From contig NZ_JAJHPV010000021.1 in the NCBI RefSeq assembly GCF_020831365.1, positions 248,001 to 312,000 of the forward strand: 64,000 bases of DNA. Reading direction: 5' to 3'. The position numbers were made by a program, and so were the translations under genes. The DNA is from Massilia agrisoli. GTDB taxonomy: Bacteria; Pseudomonadota; Gammaproteobacteria; Burkholderiales; Burkholderiaceae_D. Positions within the stretch are counted from its first letter, which is position 1. The number at the start of each line of letters is the position of its first letter. Below, in pieces: positions 9,599-18,492 of the stretch. The notes beneath the pieces were generated by a model. That model worked only from the letters and a program-made list of their open reading frames with translations. It did no database searches and was not told the DNA's origin.

Positions 9599-10837
9599 AT
9601 GGATCTTGATGTATTGGTTACCAACGTCCACCTGGCGACGATGGTGGACGGCTACGGCGAAATCCGTGACGGCGCGGTAGCTGTCAAGGACGGCCGCATC
9701 GCATGGCTCGGCCGGCAGGCCGATGCGCCGCGTGGCGCGCGCGTTGAACATGACGGCGGCGGCTGCTGGCTGACCCCGGGCCTGGTCGACTGCCATACGC
9801 ACATCGTCCACGCGGGCAACCGCAGCGGCGAATTCGAGGCGCGCCTGAACGGCGCGACCTACGAAGACATCGCCCGCGCTGGTGGCGGCATCATGTCGAC
9901 GGTGCGGGCAACGCGCGAGGCATCGGAACAAGAGCTGCTGCGCCAAAGCCTGCCGCGCGTCGCCAGCCTGCTGGCCGAAGGGGTGACCACCATCGAGGTC
10001 AAGTCGGGCTACGGCCTGTCGACCGAGTCCGAAGCCAAGATGCTGCGCGTGGCGCGCCGGATCGCTGACGTGCTGCCGGTACGCGTATCGACCACCTTCC
10101 TTGGCGCGCACGCGCTGCCGCCGGAGTTTGCCGGGCGTGCCGACGACTACATCGATGAAATCTGCGAGCGCATGCTGCCCGCGCTGGCGGCCGAAGGGCT
10201 GGCCGACGCCGTCGACGCCTTCTGCGAGCGGATCGGCTTCTCCAACGCCCAGACCGAGCGCGTGTTCAACGCCGCGAAAAAACTCGGCCTGCCAGTCAAG
10301 CTGCACGCCGAACAGCTATCGGACCAGAACGGCGCCGAACTGGTGGCGCGTTTTGGCGGGCTGTCGGCCGACCACCTGGAACACCTGACGCAGGCCGGCA
10401 TCGATGCGATGGCGGCGGCAGGCACGGTCGCTGTGCTGCTGCCCGGCGCCTACTACTTCCTGCGCGATACCACGCCGCCGCCGGTAGCTGCGCTGCGCGC
10501 GGCGGGCGTGCCGATGGCGGTGGCGACCGACTGCAATCCCGGCACGTCGCCGATGACCTCGATCCTGCTGGCGATGAACATGGCCTGCACGCTGTGGCGC
10601 CTGACGCCGCAGGAAGCGCTGGCCGGATGCACGATCAACGCAGCGCGGGCGCTGGGGCTGCAACATGAAATTGGAACACTGGAAATTGGCAAGCGCGCCG
10701 ACTTTGCGCTATGGCAGATCGCCCGGCCGGCGGACCTGTCGTATGGAATTGGCTTCAATCCATGCAAAGCAGTGGTCAAGGGAGGGGAATTGAGCCGGAG
10801 GGCAATGTTTGACTACGATCAACACGTAAAAGTGTAG
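9599..10837 (+). CDS. hutI: Imidazolonepropionase
   Basis: Third step: opens the imidazolone ring to N-formimidoyl-L-glutamate. The 412-residue amidohydrolase carries the metal-binding [13 protein letters not shown] near residue 63, [10 protein letters not shown] near residue 235 and [10 protein letters not shown] near residue 310. The ATG overlaps the hutD stop. It is the last gene of the operon and is followed by the strong terminator at 10979. No transporter gene is attached to this operon. Confidence 0.97.
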   Translation: MDLDVLVTNVHLATMVDGYGEIRDGAVAVKDGRIAWLGRQADAPRGARVEHDGGGCWLTPGLVDCHTHIVHAGNRSGEFEARLNGATYEDIARAGGGIMSTVRATREASEQELLRQSLPRVASLLAEGVTTIEVKSGYGLSTESEAKMLRVARRIADVLPVRVSTTFLGAHALPPEFAGRADDYIDEICERMLPALAAEGLADAVDAFCERIGFSNAQTERVFNAAKKLGLPVKLHAEQLSDQNGAELVARFGGLSADHLEHLTQAGIDAMAAAGTVAVLLPGAYYFLRDTTPPPVAALRAAGVPMAVATDCNPGTSPMTSILLAMNMACTLWRLTPQEALAGCTINAARALGLQHEIGTLEIGKRADFALWQIARPADLSYGIGFNPCKAVVKGGELSRRAMFDYDQHVKV

Positions 10838-10978
10838 ATACGTAAATATTCGTTATCGATTGCTTCCCATCTTTAGAAGCGGTAAGCAATTGTAAGGAAT
10901 CATGAATCGACAAGTATTCGCATCTATAGTGAAAGTGTTCGATTCAACGTCTCCCCTCCCCATCCTAACAGTTGGGTT

Positions 10979-11011
10979 AACCCACGGCGCTTCACCGCCC
11001 GTGGGTTTTTT
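10979..11011 (+). terminator. Rho-independent terminator of the hut operon
   Basis: AACCCACGG (10979-10987) pairs with CCGTGGGTT (10999-11007), followed by a T-run. It stands 140 bases after the hutI stop. The bases between the stop and this hairpin show no gene. Confidence 0.85.
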
Positions 11012-11042
11012 CTTTCCCTTTGCCCAACTTCGGCGTCCCAAC

Positions 11043-11086
11043 TTCGGGGCTCGTCCGAGGGGACAGACCCGTGGTCTGACCCCGAA
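11043..11086. repeat. Nested palindromic intergenic repeat
   Basis: An inner hairpin with arms GGGGACAGACC and GGTCTGACCCC (11059-11083) sits inside an outer pair TTCGGGG (11043-11049) / CCCCGAA (11080-11086). No coding sense is apparent. It lies between the hut terminator and the stop of the GNAT gene and may act as a terminator for that gene or be a dispersed repeat. Confidence 0.6.
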
Positions 11087-11116
11087 GGCGAGGGGAGAGG
11101 GCGATGTTGCTGTCCG

Positions 11117-11614
11117 TTAAGCGCTTGGCGCAGCCAGCTGGGTCAACGCCGGGCCGGTGACGCGGCAGACGCGCCAGTCCGGAAGGATCTCGGCGCCCAT
11201 TGCCTTGTAGAAGTTGATCGCGGGTTCGTTCCAGTCCAGCACCGACCATTCGAAGCGGCCGCAGTTGCGCTCGACGGCCAGTTGCGCCAGTTTCACCAGC
11301 ATCCGCTTGCCGAAACCCTTGCCGCGATGTGCTTGCTTGACGTACAGGTCTTCCAGGTACAGGCCTTTTTTGGTCAGGAAGGTCGAAAAGTTGTGGAAGA
11401 ACAGCGCGAAAGTGACCACCTCGCCATTTTCCTCGCCAATGATGGCCTCGCATGCCGGGTGCGCGCCGAACAGGCCTTCGTGCAGCATGGCCTCGGTGGC
11501 CACCACCATGTGCTCCAGTTTCTCGAAGACGGCCAGTTCGACGATCATGCCGTGGATGTGGGCAACGTCGGATGGCTGGGCAGGGCGGATGGAAAAAGCG
11601 TTCGAAACGGTCAT
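11117..11614 (-). CDS. GNAT N-acetyltransferase (SSAT/thialysine acetyltransferase-like)
   Basis: Protein of 165 residues transferring acetyl from acetyl-CoA to an amine. The acetyl-CoA loop is YLEDLYVKQAHRGKGFGKRM near residue 90, and WSVLDWNEPAINFYKAMGA near residue 127 is characteristic of the diamine/thialysine acetyltransferase branch. The substrate is not fixed by sequence; a polyamine or lysine analogue is inferred. Its ATG overlaps the stop of the upstream EamA transporter gene by four bases, so the two are one operon and the exporter could handle a related compound. Confidence 0.85.
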   Translation of the reverse strand: MTVSNAFSIRPAQPSDVAHIHGMIVELAVFEKLEHMVVATEAMLHEGLFGAHPACEAIIGEENGEVVTFALFFHNFSTFLTKKGLYLEDLYVKQAHRGKGFGKRMLVKLAQLAVERNCGRFEWSVLDWNEPAINFYKAMGAEILPDWRVCRVTGPALTQLAAPSA

Positions 11615-12549
11615 GGAACCTCAGGTACGGTAGTCAGGTTAATGGATTTGGTGGGCTGGGGCGCGGGCGACGCCATGACCCAGGCCACGCTGGACAGGCA
11701 CAATATCATGCCGAACCACTCCAGCGGACCGGGACGGTAGTTCTCCAGCTGCATCGACAGCAGCACGGAAATCACCGGCGTGATCACGCCGATGTAGACG
11801 GCTTTGGACGAGCCGATGCGGTTGATCAGCGTGAAGTAGGCGGCAAACGCGATCACCGAACCGAACATCGACAGGTACAGCAGGCCGAACCAGTAACGCG
11901 GCGCCGCCGGCAGGGTGAACGACTCGCCGTTGGCCAGCGCCCACAAGGTGACCATCGCGGCGCCCCAGAACATCGACCAGGCCATCGTCAGGAACAGGTT
12001 CTGCGACTGCTCGCGTACCTTCACGACCATGATGTTGCCGACGGAACTGGCAATCGTCGCCATCAGCGCCAGCACCAGGCCGACCAGGAAGTTGCCGCTG
12101 CCGCCTTCGGTAATGTCTTTCCACGAGGACGAAATCGACGGGTAGAACAGCATCGTCACGCCGCCCATCGCCACCGCGCCGGCCGCCCAGGTGCGCCACG
12201 AAATCGGCGTGCCGAACGCGAAGCGGCTGCAGATCGGGTTCCAGAAGACCATCAGCGCGAACAGCACCGCCACCAGCGCCGAAATCACGTACTGCTCGGC
12301 GTTGTAGGTGCAGACATAGGACAGGCCGAAGGTGAAAAATCCTTGCAGCAGGCTCCAGCGCTGGACTTTCCATGGCAGCCGCAAGCGGTCGCCACGCACC
12401 AGGCACCAGGCGAACAGCGCGGCCGACGCCAGCGCGAAACGGTAGGCAACCGACACCGCCGGCGCGACTTCGCCCAGCTGCAGGGTGATGGCCCAGAAAG
12501 TCGAGCCCCAGATGAGGGACGCGATAACAAAGAGGAGAGGGGAGGACAT
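11611..12549 (-). CDS. EamA/DMT family transporter
   Basis: Inner-membrane protein of 312 residues with about ten hydrophobic helices arranged as two EamA repeats (LIWGSTFWAI at the start of the first; a second beginning near GNFLVGLVLAL). The DMT superfamily exports amino acids and other metabolites; the substrate is unknown. A GTG stands directly before the chosen ATG. TATACT lies only 6 bases before that GTG on the coding strand, so the mRNA may have almost no leader. First gene of a pair with the GNAT gene. Confidence 0.88.
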   Translation of the reverse strand: MSSPLLFVIASLIWGSTFWAITLQLGEVAPAVSVAYRFALASAALFAWCLVRGDRLRLPWKVQRWSLLQGFFTFGLSYVCTYNAEQYVISALVAVLFALMVFWNPICSRFAFGTPISWRTWAAGAVAMGGVTMLFYPSISSSWKDITEGGSGNFLVGLVLALMATIASSVGNIMVVKVREQSQNLFLTMAWSMFWGAAMVTLWALANGESFTLPAAPRYWFGLLYLSMFGSVIAFAAYFTLINRIGSSKAVYIGVITPVISVLLSMQLENYRPGPLEWFGMILCLSSVAWVMASPAPQPTKSINLTTVPEVP

Positions 12550-12705
12550 CACGAAAGTATACGGTCAATCATAATTTCCTGCTGGATATGACTTGGAAAC
12601 GACAGGCGGGTCAACCGCCTGTGACGCCCGTCAAACGCAGGAGGGCGGGCCGCGGTTGCGCGGCCAGCGCCACGTATGATGGTTTGGTTAACGCAAAGGA
12701 CAAAG

Positions 12706-12846
12706 ATGAAGCTGTCGATGCACCTGAGAGTTGCCGTGCTGATCGCGCATGTCGCGCTGTGTACTGCCATCGTGCTGGAGGCCGCCCAGTCCGATGGGGA
12801 ACACGCGGGCGCGGCACTGTCGCTGCTGCATCCCGCTCATCGTTGA
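12706..12846 (+). CDS. Possible 46-residue small exported or membrane protein
   Basis: Open frame starting MKLSMHLRVAVLIAHVALCT, with one hydrophobic segment and a short polar tail, preceded by AAAGGA at a suitable distance. The -10-like TATGAT (12675-12680) lies upstream, but no convincing -35 does. A perfect hairpin ACAGGCGG/CCGCCTGT at 12602-12622 precedes it. It ends six bases before the convergent Mpo1-like gene. No family is recognised, and a chance frame cannot be excluded. Confidence 0.3.
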   Translation: MKLSMHLRVAVLIAHVALCTAIVLEAAQSDGEHAGAALSLLHPAHR

Positions 12847-12851
12847 CGGAA

Positions 12852-13298
12852 TTAATACGCGACGTTCAGGCGGCGGTACAGGAAGCTGAGCACAAACAGC
12901 GGGCCGATCAGAAGGAAGCGCAGGTCGTCGAGGAAGGATGGCTTCTTGCCCTCGATCTGGTGGCCGACAAACTGGCCGACCCATGCCAGCACGAAAATCG
13001 CAAGCGACAGCGCCAGCACGGTGGCCGGCGGCAGCAGGGCCAGCGGCACCAGCATGACCGTCGACATCGCCAGCATGCCGACGGCAAACGGTTTCGACAG
13101 CTGGAAATAGTAATACAGCGCCGCCGCGACCACGACGAGGGCGGCGACCGGATGCACGGCCCAGATGATGCCCAGCAGCGAAAACACGATCAGCGGCACG
13201 CACACGATGTGGATCAGCTCGTTTGTGGAATTGCGGTGGCTTTCGCTGTAAAGCGACAGCAAGGTATGGATGTCCTGCCGCTGGCCGCTGTTTTGCAT
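12852..13298 (-). CDS. Mpo1-like (DUF962/YGL010w) membrane protein
   Basis: Protein of 148 residues with four to five hydrophobic segments, beginning with the family pattern LYSESHRNSTNELIHIVCVP and ending with GHQIEGKKPSFLDDLRFLL. In yeast the homologue Mpo1 is a Fe(II)-dependent dioxygenase acting on 2-hydroxy fatty acids. The conserved histidines in SESHR, NELIH and GHQIEG are present here, so activity is possible. The bacterial role is inferred only. Lone gene, divergent from the deoxyinosine glycosylase. Confidence 0.85.
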   Translation of the reverse strand: MQNSGQRQDIHTLLSLYSESHRNSTNELIHIVCVPLIVFSLLGIIWAVHPVAALVVVAAALYYYFQLSKPFAVGMLAMSTVMLVPLALLPPATVLALSLAIFVLAWVGQFVGHQIEGKKPSFLDDLRFLLIGPLFVLSFLYRRLNVAY

Positions 13299-13382
13299 CG
13301 GTCTGTCTCCGTGTGTCGGTGTGGTTGTCCGGGAATTCTACACCGGCCGCGCCGCGCCGAATCGTATTATGATGCGGCCCTG

Positions 13383-13880
13383 ATGCCAGCTACCACACCC
13401 CCCCTGTCCGGACTCGCGCCGGTCATCGCCGCCGACACCCGCGTTCTCGTCCTCGGGAGTTTTCCCGGCGCGGCCTCGCTGGCCGCTGGCCAGTATTACG
13501 CGCACCCGCGCAACCAGCTGTGGCGCCTCTTGTCCGCCGTGCTGGGCGACGACCTCGCAGCACTGCCGTACAGTGAGCGCTTGCCGCGCCTGCTGGCCCA
13601 CCGCGTCGGCTTGTGGGACGTGCTGGCCGCGTGCGAACGCGAGGGCAGCCTCGACGCCAATATCCGCCAACCGGCGGCCAACGATTTCGCGCGCCTGCAC
13701 ACGCTTTGCCCGCGCCTGGAGACGGTCGGCTTCAACGGCCAGGCCTCCGGCAAATTCGCGCCGCAGTTCGAGCAGGCCGGATACCGCACGCTGGTGCTGC
13801 CGTCGTCTTCTCCAGCGCATGCAGCGCTGTCATTCGAGTCCAAGCTGGCGTCGTGGAGCCGGCTGGTGTCCGGTCAGTAG
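13383..13880 (+). CDS. DNA-deoxyinosine (hypoxanthine) glycosylase, UDG superfamily
   Basis: Removes hypoxanthine left by adenine deamination. The 165-residue protein has LVLGSFPGAASLAAGQYYAHPRNQLWR near residue 21 in pieces typical of the uracil-DNA glycosylase superfamily 6 (VLGSFPG, QYYAHPRN) and LVLPSSSPAHA near residue 138 as the second UDG motif. The frame is open far upstream, but the family's N-terminus begins at ATG 13383; TATTAT at 13365-13370 may be its -10. The last 7 bases overlap the convergent lipoprotein gene. Confidence 0.88.
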   Translation: MPATTPPLSGLAPVIAADTRVLVLGSFPGAASLAAGQYYAHPRNQLWRLLSAVLGDDLAALPYSERLPRLLAHRVGLWDVLAACEREGSLDANIRQPAANDFARLHTLCPRLETVGFNGQASGKFAPQFEQAGYRTLVLPSSSPAHAALSFESKLASWSRLVSGQ

Positions 13881-15070
13881 GTGCGCTTGCGTGCTCCGCC
13901 CTTCAACTGGCTAAGCTTGGCCGAATAGCGCTCGGATGACGTCGCGGTAGTGCTGGTGTCGAGCGCCAGCTTCAACTCCTCATGCGCGCGGCGGCCGTCG
14001 CCAAGGCGCCAGTGCGCGATCCCCAGCCAGAAGTGGAACTCGTGATTGAACGGCGCCCGCTTGACCTCCTTGGCGAACAGGCCGCGCGCGGTCTCGTACT
14101 CGCCTTTCTCCATCGCCGTCATGCCGCGGTTGAAGTAGTAGAACGGCGGGTAGGGTTCGATGACCGCCAGGCGCGCCTTGAGCTGCTCGGCTTCCGCGGT
14201 CTTGCCCAGCGCGGCCAGCAAGGGCGCCAGGTTATGCATCACGACCGTGTTCTCCGGTTCGCGTTCGAGCGCCGCGCGGAACACGCGTTCGGCCAGCGCG
14301 TTCTCGCCGCGCCGCCGGTAGATCACGGCCAGCGTGTTATAGCCGGTAATGAAGTTCGGGTTCTGCTTTACCGCTTCGCGCGCCCACCAGTAGGCGTCGT
14401 TGACGCGTTCCTGCGCCAGCGCTTCGGCGGCGCGGTTGTTCATGTACATGGCCACGATGTCGCGCTCTTCCAGCGGATAGGTGTGGTAGCTCTCCGCATC
14501 CTTTGGCGGCAGGAAGTCGATCGTCAGCGTGGCGCGCGATTTCTGGTAGGTGCGCATGAAGTCCGTCAGGTTCTCGCTGAGCACCAGGTTGACGTGGCTG
14601 CTGCCGAAGTAGAGGTTCCCGGTGCGGCTCCAGGTGTGGTCAACCATGACGTTCTGGTAGGTGATCGGCACGCCCAGCTCGCGCGCGAACGCCGCCGTCA
14701 TGACCACCAGCGACAGGCAGTTGCCGACGCCCGCCTCGTAGGTTTCGGCGGCCGTGCGGGTTTTGCTCGACTCGTATTCGAGCTTTAACTCGCCCTTCTG
14801 GTACAGCGCCGACACCAGGCCGTGCTGCGCGCCTTGCGAGCGCACCAGCGACGCGAACGCCGGGCTCCGGAGGTAGTCGCGCATCGCGGGGCTGAGGGTG
14901 AACAGGTCGGCCGCGCCCACCGGCTCGGACGGCGGTTTGAACGCCGCGTCGGAAAATAGTTCGTTGGCCGGCATCGGAGCCGGCACGCGCACCGCGGCGC
15001 AGCCGGTGAGCAGGAGGGGCGCCAGCAGCAGCGCCGCCAGCTTGGGAGTGAGTGTCGCCAGGATCGTCAT
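13874..15070 (-). CDS. Lipoprotein with transglutaminase-like and TPR domains
   Basis: Protein of 398 residues. A signal peptide with lipobox LLTGC puts the mature N-terminal cysteine near residue 24. A transglutaminase/papain-like core follows, with the nucleophile in AGVGNCLSLVVMTAAFA near residue 118 and histidines in MVDHTWS and SSHVNLVL. Four TPR-like helical pairs (about residues 218-370) end the protein. It is probably anchored in the outer or inner membrane and works on a periplasmic peptide or protein. No substrate is known. Monocistronic. Confidence 0.75.
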   Translation of the reverse strand: MTILATLTPKLAALLLAPLLLTGCAAVRVPAPMPANELFSDAAFKPPSEPVGAADLFTLSPAMRDYLRSPAFASLVRSQGAQHGLVSALYQKGELKLEYESSKTRTAAETYEAGVGNCLSLVVMTAAFARELGVPITYQNVMVDHTWSRTGNLYFGSSHVNLVLSENLTDFMRTYQKSRATLTIDFLPPKDAESYHTYPLEERDIVAMYMNNRAAEALAQERVNDAYWWAREAVKQNPNFITGYNTLAVIYRRRGENALAERVFRAALEREPENTVVMHNLAPLLAALGKTAEAEQLKARLAVIEPYPPFYYFNRGMTAMEKGEYETARGLFAKEVKRAPFNHEFHFWLGIAHWRLGDGRRAHEELKLALDTSTTATSSERYSAKLSQLKGGARKRTY

Positions 15071-15164
15071 GTCGCGTCTCCGTCGGGATACGGCGGCATG
15101 GTGGCGCCGGATCGATGACTAAAGTATCGTCCTGTGCGCGGCGAATGTAAAGACCGTCAGCGCC

Positions 15165-16028
15165 CTAGTGGTCGTTGTGGAAGGACTCGTGCAGTTCGTC
15201 GAGCAGGTCGGCGGTTTCGTCCAGCGACAGGCCGAGGTATGCACACGCGCGCTCGCCGCCCTTGTTCCATTCGACCGAGTCGACGCAGCCCTGGTACTTC
15301 TGGATCGCGCACTCGGCCAGCAGCGACAGCGCAACCAGCGAACGCACGCCGTCTGGGGTGGCGCCGTCGTCGAACACGCTGTAGTCATGGTGGTGCAGGA
15401 TGGCCCACGAAACGTCGCTCGACAGCCCCCAGTTACGGGCCAGCAGGCAGCCGATGGCGGCGTGGTTGGTGCTGTGGCGCTCATCCTCGAACGCGGTGAA
15501 AGGGCGCTCCATATCCAGCGCCGCGGCGGCGAAGGTGCCGGCGTAGTCGGAAAAGCGCTCCATCAGCAGCGGCACGCCGGTATCGCAGAACAGGCCGAAG
15601 GTGTGGGCCACGTCGGCCTCGCCGATGCGCAGGCGGCGCGACAGGTACACCATCGCCTGGGCGCGGCGGCCCGAGAGATCCCAGAAGTTCGCCAGTGCGG
15701 CGTTGTCGGTGGCGATGGCCTGGCGCGCGAGCAACCCGGTCATCAGCGAGGCAACCTGGTTGATGCCGAGAAAAAGGATCGCTTGTTCGATCGATTTGGC
15801 CTTGCGCTTGCCGCCGTAGAACGAGGAATTGGCCAGCTTGAGCAGTGCGCCCGACATGCCGACGTCGCGCGCGACGATGCGGCCGATGGCCTCCGGCGAC
15901 GGATCTTGGGCGGCCAGTTCGCGCTGCATGTCGGCCAGCAGGCTGGGACGGGGCGGAATCCGGATTGACTTGATCAGGGCATCGACCGGGTCCGCGCTCG
16001 GTGTTGCCATATCGGCTAGGTTGCTCAT
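15165..16028 (-). CDS. HDOD domain protein
   Basis: About 287 residues (ATG at 16028; a TTG at 16073 would add 15 residues and neither has a clear ribosome-binding site). The N-terminal half is an HDOD domain (IPPRPSLLADMQRELAAQ, LLKLANSSFYGG, AILFLGINQVASLMTG), a catalytically dead relative of HD phosphohydrolases used in signalling and regulation. A conserved ILHHHDYS lies in the second half. No output domain is fused. Neighbours give no clear clue, although a chemoreceptor lies 0.7 kb away. Confidence 0.85.
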   Translation of the reverse strand: MSNLADMATPSADPVDALIKSIRIPPRPSLLADMQRELAAQDPSPEAIGRIVARDVGMSGALLKLANSSFYGGKRKAKSIEQAILFLGINQVASLMTGLLARQAIATDNAALANFWDLSGRRAQAMVYLSRRLRIGEADVAHTFGLFCDTGVPLLMERFSDYAGTFAAAALDMERPFTAFEDERHSTNHAAIGCLLARNWGLSSDVSWAILHHHDYSVFDDGATPDGVRSLVALSLLAECAIQKYQGCVDSVEWNKGGERACAYLGLSLDETADLLDELHESFHNDH

Positions 16029-16172
16029 GGGGTAATGCGGCGAGTCGCCGCTGGTGCCTGCTTCAAAGCTCAATCATAAACGAATGCATAATTCGTTGCA
16101 TCTCGGCAATCGCAATCTGTGGCAAATCGGACTGTACGGGGTGCACAGGCGATATCAATATAAAATTCTTGC

Positions 16173-16745
16173 ATGAAGACTATTCTCGCTGGAATCGACT
16201 TTCACGCGCCCGCCCATGAGGTGGCGCAACAACTGATCGGCACCGTGGTGCTGGTCAATGGCGTCGGCGGGCGCATCGTCGAAACCGAGGCGTACGACCG
16301 CGAGGATCCTGCCTCGCACGCCTACTCGGGACCGACGGAGCGCAATGGCGCGATGTTCGGCGAACCGGCGCACGCCTACGTGTACCGCTCGTACGGCATT
16401 CACTGGTGCCTGAATTTCGTCTGCCGCGAACACGGGCACGGCGCCGGGGTGCTGCTGCGCGCACTGGAACCGCTGGTGGGGCTGGACGTCATGCGCGAGC
16501 GGCGCGGGGTGGACGATGCGCGCCTGCTCTGCTCTGGGCCCGGCAAGCTGTGCCAGGCGCTCGGCGTCACGCGCGCGCTGAACGGCGCGTCGCTGGCGGC
16601 GCCGCCGTTCGAGCTGCTGGCGCCGGAAGACGCGATCGAACTGGTGGCCGGTCCGCGCATCGGCATCTCGAAGGCGATGGAGGTGCCCTGGCGCTTCGGG
16701 CTTGCCGGTTCGCGTTTTGTCAGCAAGCCGTTCCGCACTGGCTAG
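16173..16745 (+). CDS. DNA-3-methyladenine glycosylase (AAG/MPG family)
   Basis: Excises 3-methyladenine, hypoxanthine and other alkylated purines. The 190-residue protein has the catalytic glutamate in [19 protein letters not shown] near residue 36, the [14 protein letters not shown] strand and [14 protein letters not shown] near residue 115. TATAAA/TAAAAT at 16159-16166 lies so close to the ATG that transcription may begin at or next to the start codon, and no Shine-Dalgarno is seen. Its 3' end overlaps the convergent chemoreceptor gene by four bases. Confidence 0.93.
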   Translation: MKTILAGIDFHAPAHEVAQQLIGTVVLVNGVGGRIVETEAYDREDPASHAYSGPTERNGAMFGEPAHAYVYRSYGIHWCLNFVCREHGHGAGVLLRALEPLVGLDVMRERRGVDDARLLCSGPGKLCQALGVTRALNGASLAAPPFELLAPEDAIELVAGPRIGISKAMEVPWRFGLAGSRFVSKPFRTG

Positions 16746-18439
16746 GTCGCGCCCCGCGCGGCCCGTTCCGCCACCGAAGGATTGACGCCAAGGCTGGCAG
16801 GAGGCCCGCCTCGCATCGGGCTGGTGGAGGCGCGCCGCTCGCCGGGGTGATGGAAGCCCGATCCGTCGGCGCCGGCTTGCGAAGCGCCGCTGCCTTCGTC
16901 AATCTTGAACACCGCAACCGCCTCGGCCAGCATCACGGTTTGTTCGTGCAGGCTGGCCGCGGCGGCTGCCGCCTGTTCGACCAGCGCCGCGTTCTGCTGC
17001 GTCATGTCGTCCATCTGGCCCACCGCGTTATTCACTTCGGCGATGCCTTCGGCCTGCTGCGAGCTGGCCACGCTGATGCGCTCGATGATCTCGTTCACCT
17101 GGCGCACCGAGGCCACGATGTGGCCCATGCTGCTGCCGGCCTCGTTGACCGAGGCGCTGCCGCCGTCGATGATCGCCACCGAGTCCGCAATCAGCGCCTT
17201 GATCTCTTTTGCCGCCGCGGCCGAGCGCTGCGCCAGCGTACGCACCTCAGCCGCCACCACCGCGAAGCCGCGCCCCTGTTCGCCGGCGCGCGCCGCTTCG
17301 ACGGCGGCATTCAGGGCCAGGATATTGGTCTGGAACGAGATGCCGTCGATGACGCCGATGATCTCGACGATCTTGCGCGAGCTGGCCTTGATCCGTTCCA
17401 TCGTCGTCACAGCGCGGTCCACCGCCTTGCCGCCGTCGGCCGCGAGGCTGGCTGCGCTTGCCGCCAGTTCGTTGGCCATGCGCGCATTGTTGGCGTTCTC
17501 CTTCACCGCCAGCGTCAGGCTCTCCATGGCGCTGGCCGTTTCTTCCAGCGAGCCGGCCTGCATCTCGGTGCGGCTCGACAGGTCGAGGTTGCCGGTGGCG
17601 ATTTCCTGCGACGCCGTGTCGATCGAGCGAACCGATGTGAGCACGGTGCGCAAGGCCTGGTTCAGGTTGGCGATGGTATGGTCAAGCGCGCGCGAGGTGT
17701 CGGCGATCTCGTCGCGGCCTTTGCTGCCGACGCCCGCGCTCAGGCGGCCTTCGGCCAGTTCCGACACCACGTCCGAGATCGCGCGTATGTCCGTCAGCAT
17801 CGCGCGGCGCACCAGCATCGTCACCAGCAGCGACAGGCCGATCGACAGCAGCACCAGCACCGCGAGGGTTATGCCGAAGGTGCGGAACTCGCTTTTGGCC
17901 GCCGCATAAGCAGCTTCGCTCAGGGTCTTTTCAAGGGTGGCCAGCTGCGCCAGGTTGGCGTTGAGGACACCGAATTCTTTTTCCGCTTTTTGCATCGAGT
18001 TGGTCGCGATCGACTGGTCGACCTGGGCCAGTTCGATGGTTTCGGCGACGCTCTTGCGGTAGGCTTCCAGCGCCTTGGCCGAGGCATCGACCAGCTTGCG
18101 TTCGGCGGGGTCGGACACGCCGGCCATCGCGCCAAGCTGCGCCTTGATGGTGGCGTGCTTCTTGCCGATGTCGGCGGTCAGCGCGTCGAGGCGGTTCTTG
18201 GCGAAGCTGCCATTGATCCAGGCCAGCAGCTGGTAGATGTTGGCGTGTGCGTACTTGGCGTCGCCCGACACATCGGCCGCCGCTTTCAGCCGCGCGGCGC
18301 GCACCTGCACCATGTTTTCCAGCGATGCGTTCTGGCGCACCATCCCGTAATAAGCGGCTGCCGACAGCAGCATCAGCAAGGCCAGTACCAGGCCCGGGGC
18401 AAGCAGCAGCTTCGGGCCAATTCGCAGTTTGTTCAGCAT
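16742..18439 (-). CDS. Methyl-accepting chemotaxis protein
   Basis: Transmembrane receptor of 565 residues. TM1 lies near residues 10-30, followed by a periplasmic four-helix-bundle sensor of about 155 residues, TM2 near 188-210, HAMP ([19 protein letters not shown]) and a long signalling coiled coil. The conserved CheA/CheW-contact hairpin is present ([39 protein letters not shown]). The C-terminus ends in a low-complexity tail without the NWETF-type CheR docking pentapeptide. It follows the Cache protein gene by 53 bases on the same strand, suggesting a shared transcript. Confidence 0.93.
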   Translation of the reverse strand: MLNKLRIGPKLLLAPGLVLALLMLLSAAAYYGMVRQNASLENMVQVRAARLKAAADVSGDAKYAHANIYQLLAWINGSFAKNRLDALTADIGKKHATIKAQLGAMAGVSDPAERKLVDASAKALEAYRKSVAETIELAQVDQSIATNSMQKAEKEFGVLNANLAQLATLEKTLSEAAYAAAKSEFRTFGITLAVLVLLSIGLSLLVTMLVRRAMLTDIRAISDVVSELAEGRLSAGVGSKGRDEIADTSRALDHTIANLNQALRTVLTSVRSIDTASQEIATGNLDLSSRTEMQAGSLEETASAMESLTLAVKENANNARMANELAASAASLAADGGKAVDRAVTTMERIKASSRKIVEIIGVIDGISFQTNILALNAAVEAARAGEQGRGFAVVAAEVRTLAQRSAAAAKEIKALIADSVAIIDGGSASVNEAGSSMGHIVASVRQVNEIIERISVASSQQAEGIAEVNNAVGQMDDMTQQNAALVEQAAAAAASLHEQTVMLAEAVAVFKIDEGSGASQAGADGSGFHHPGERRASTSPMRGGPPASLGVNPSVAERAARGAT

Positions 18440-18492
18440 GCATACCCCCGGCAGATCGTTAAGCGGGCGGCCAGGCCGCCCGCGCTTGCTGT

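Noticed and set aside
10940-10975. GTTCGATTC-like T-loop suggesting a tRNA after hutI
   Set aside because: No matching acceptor, D-arm or anticodon stem could be built around it.
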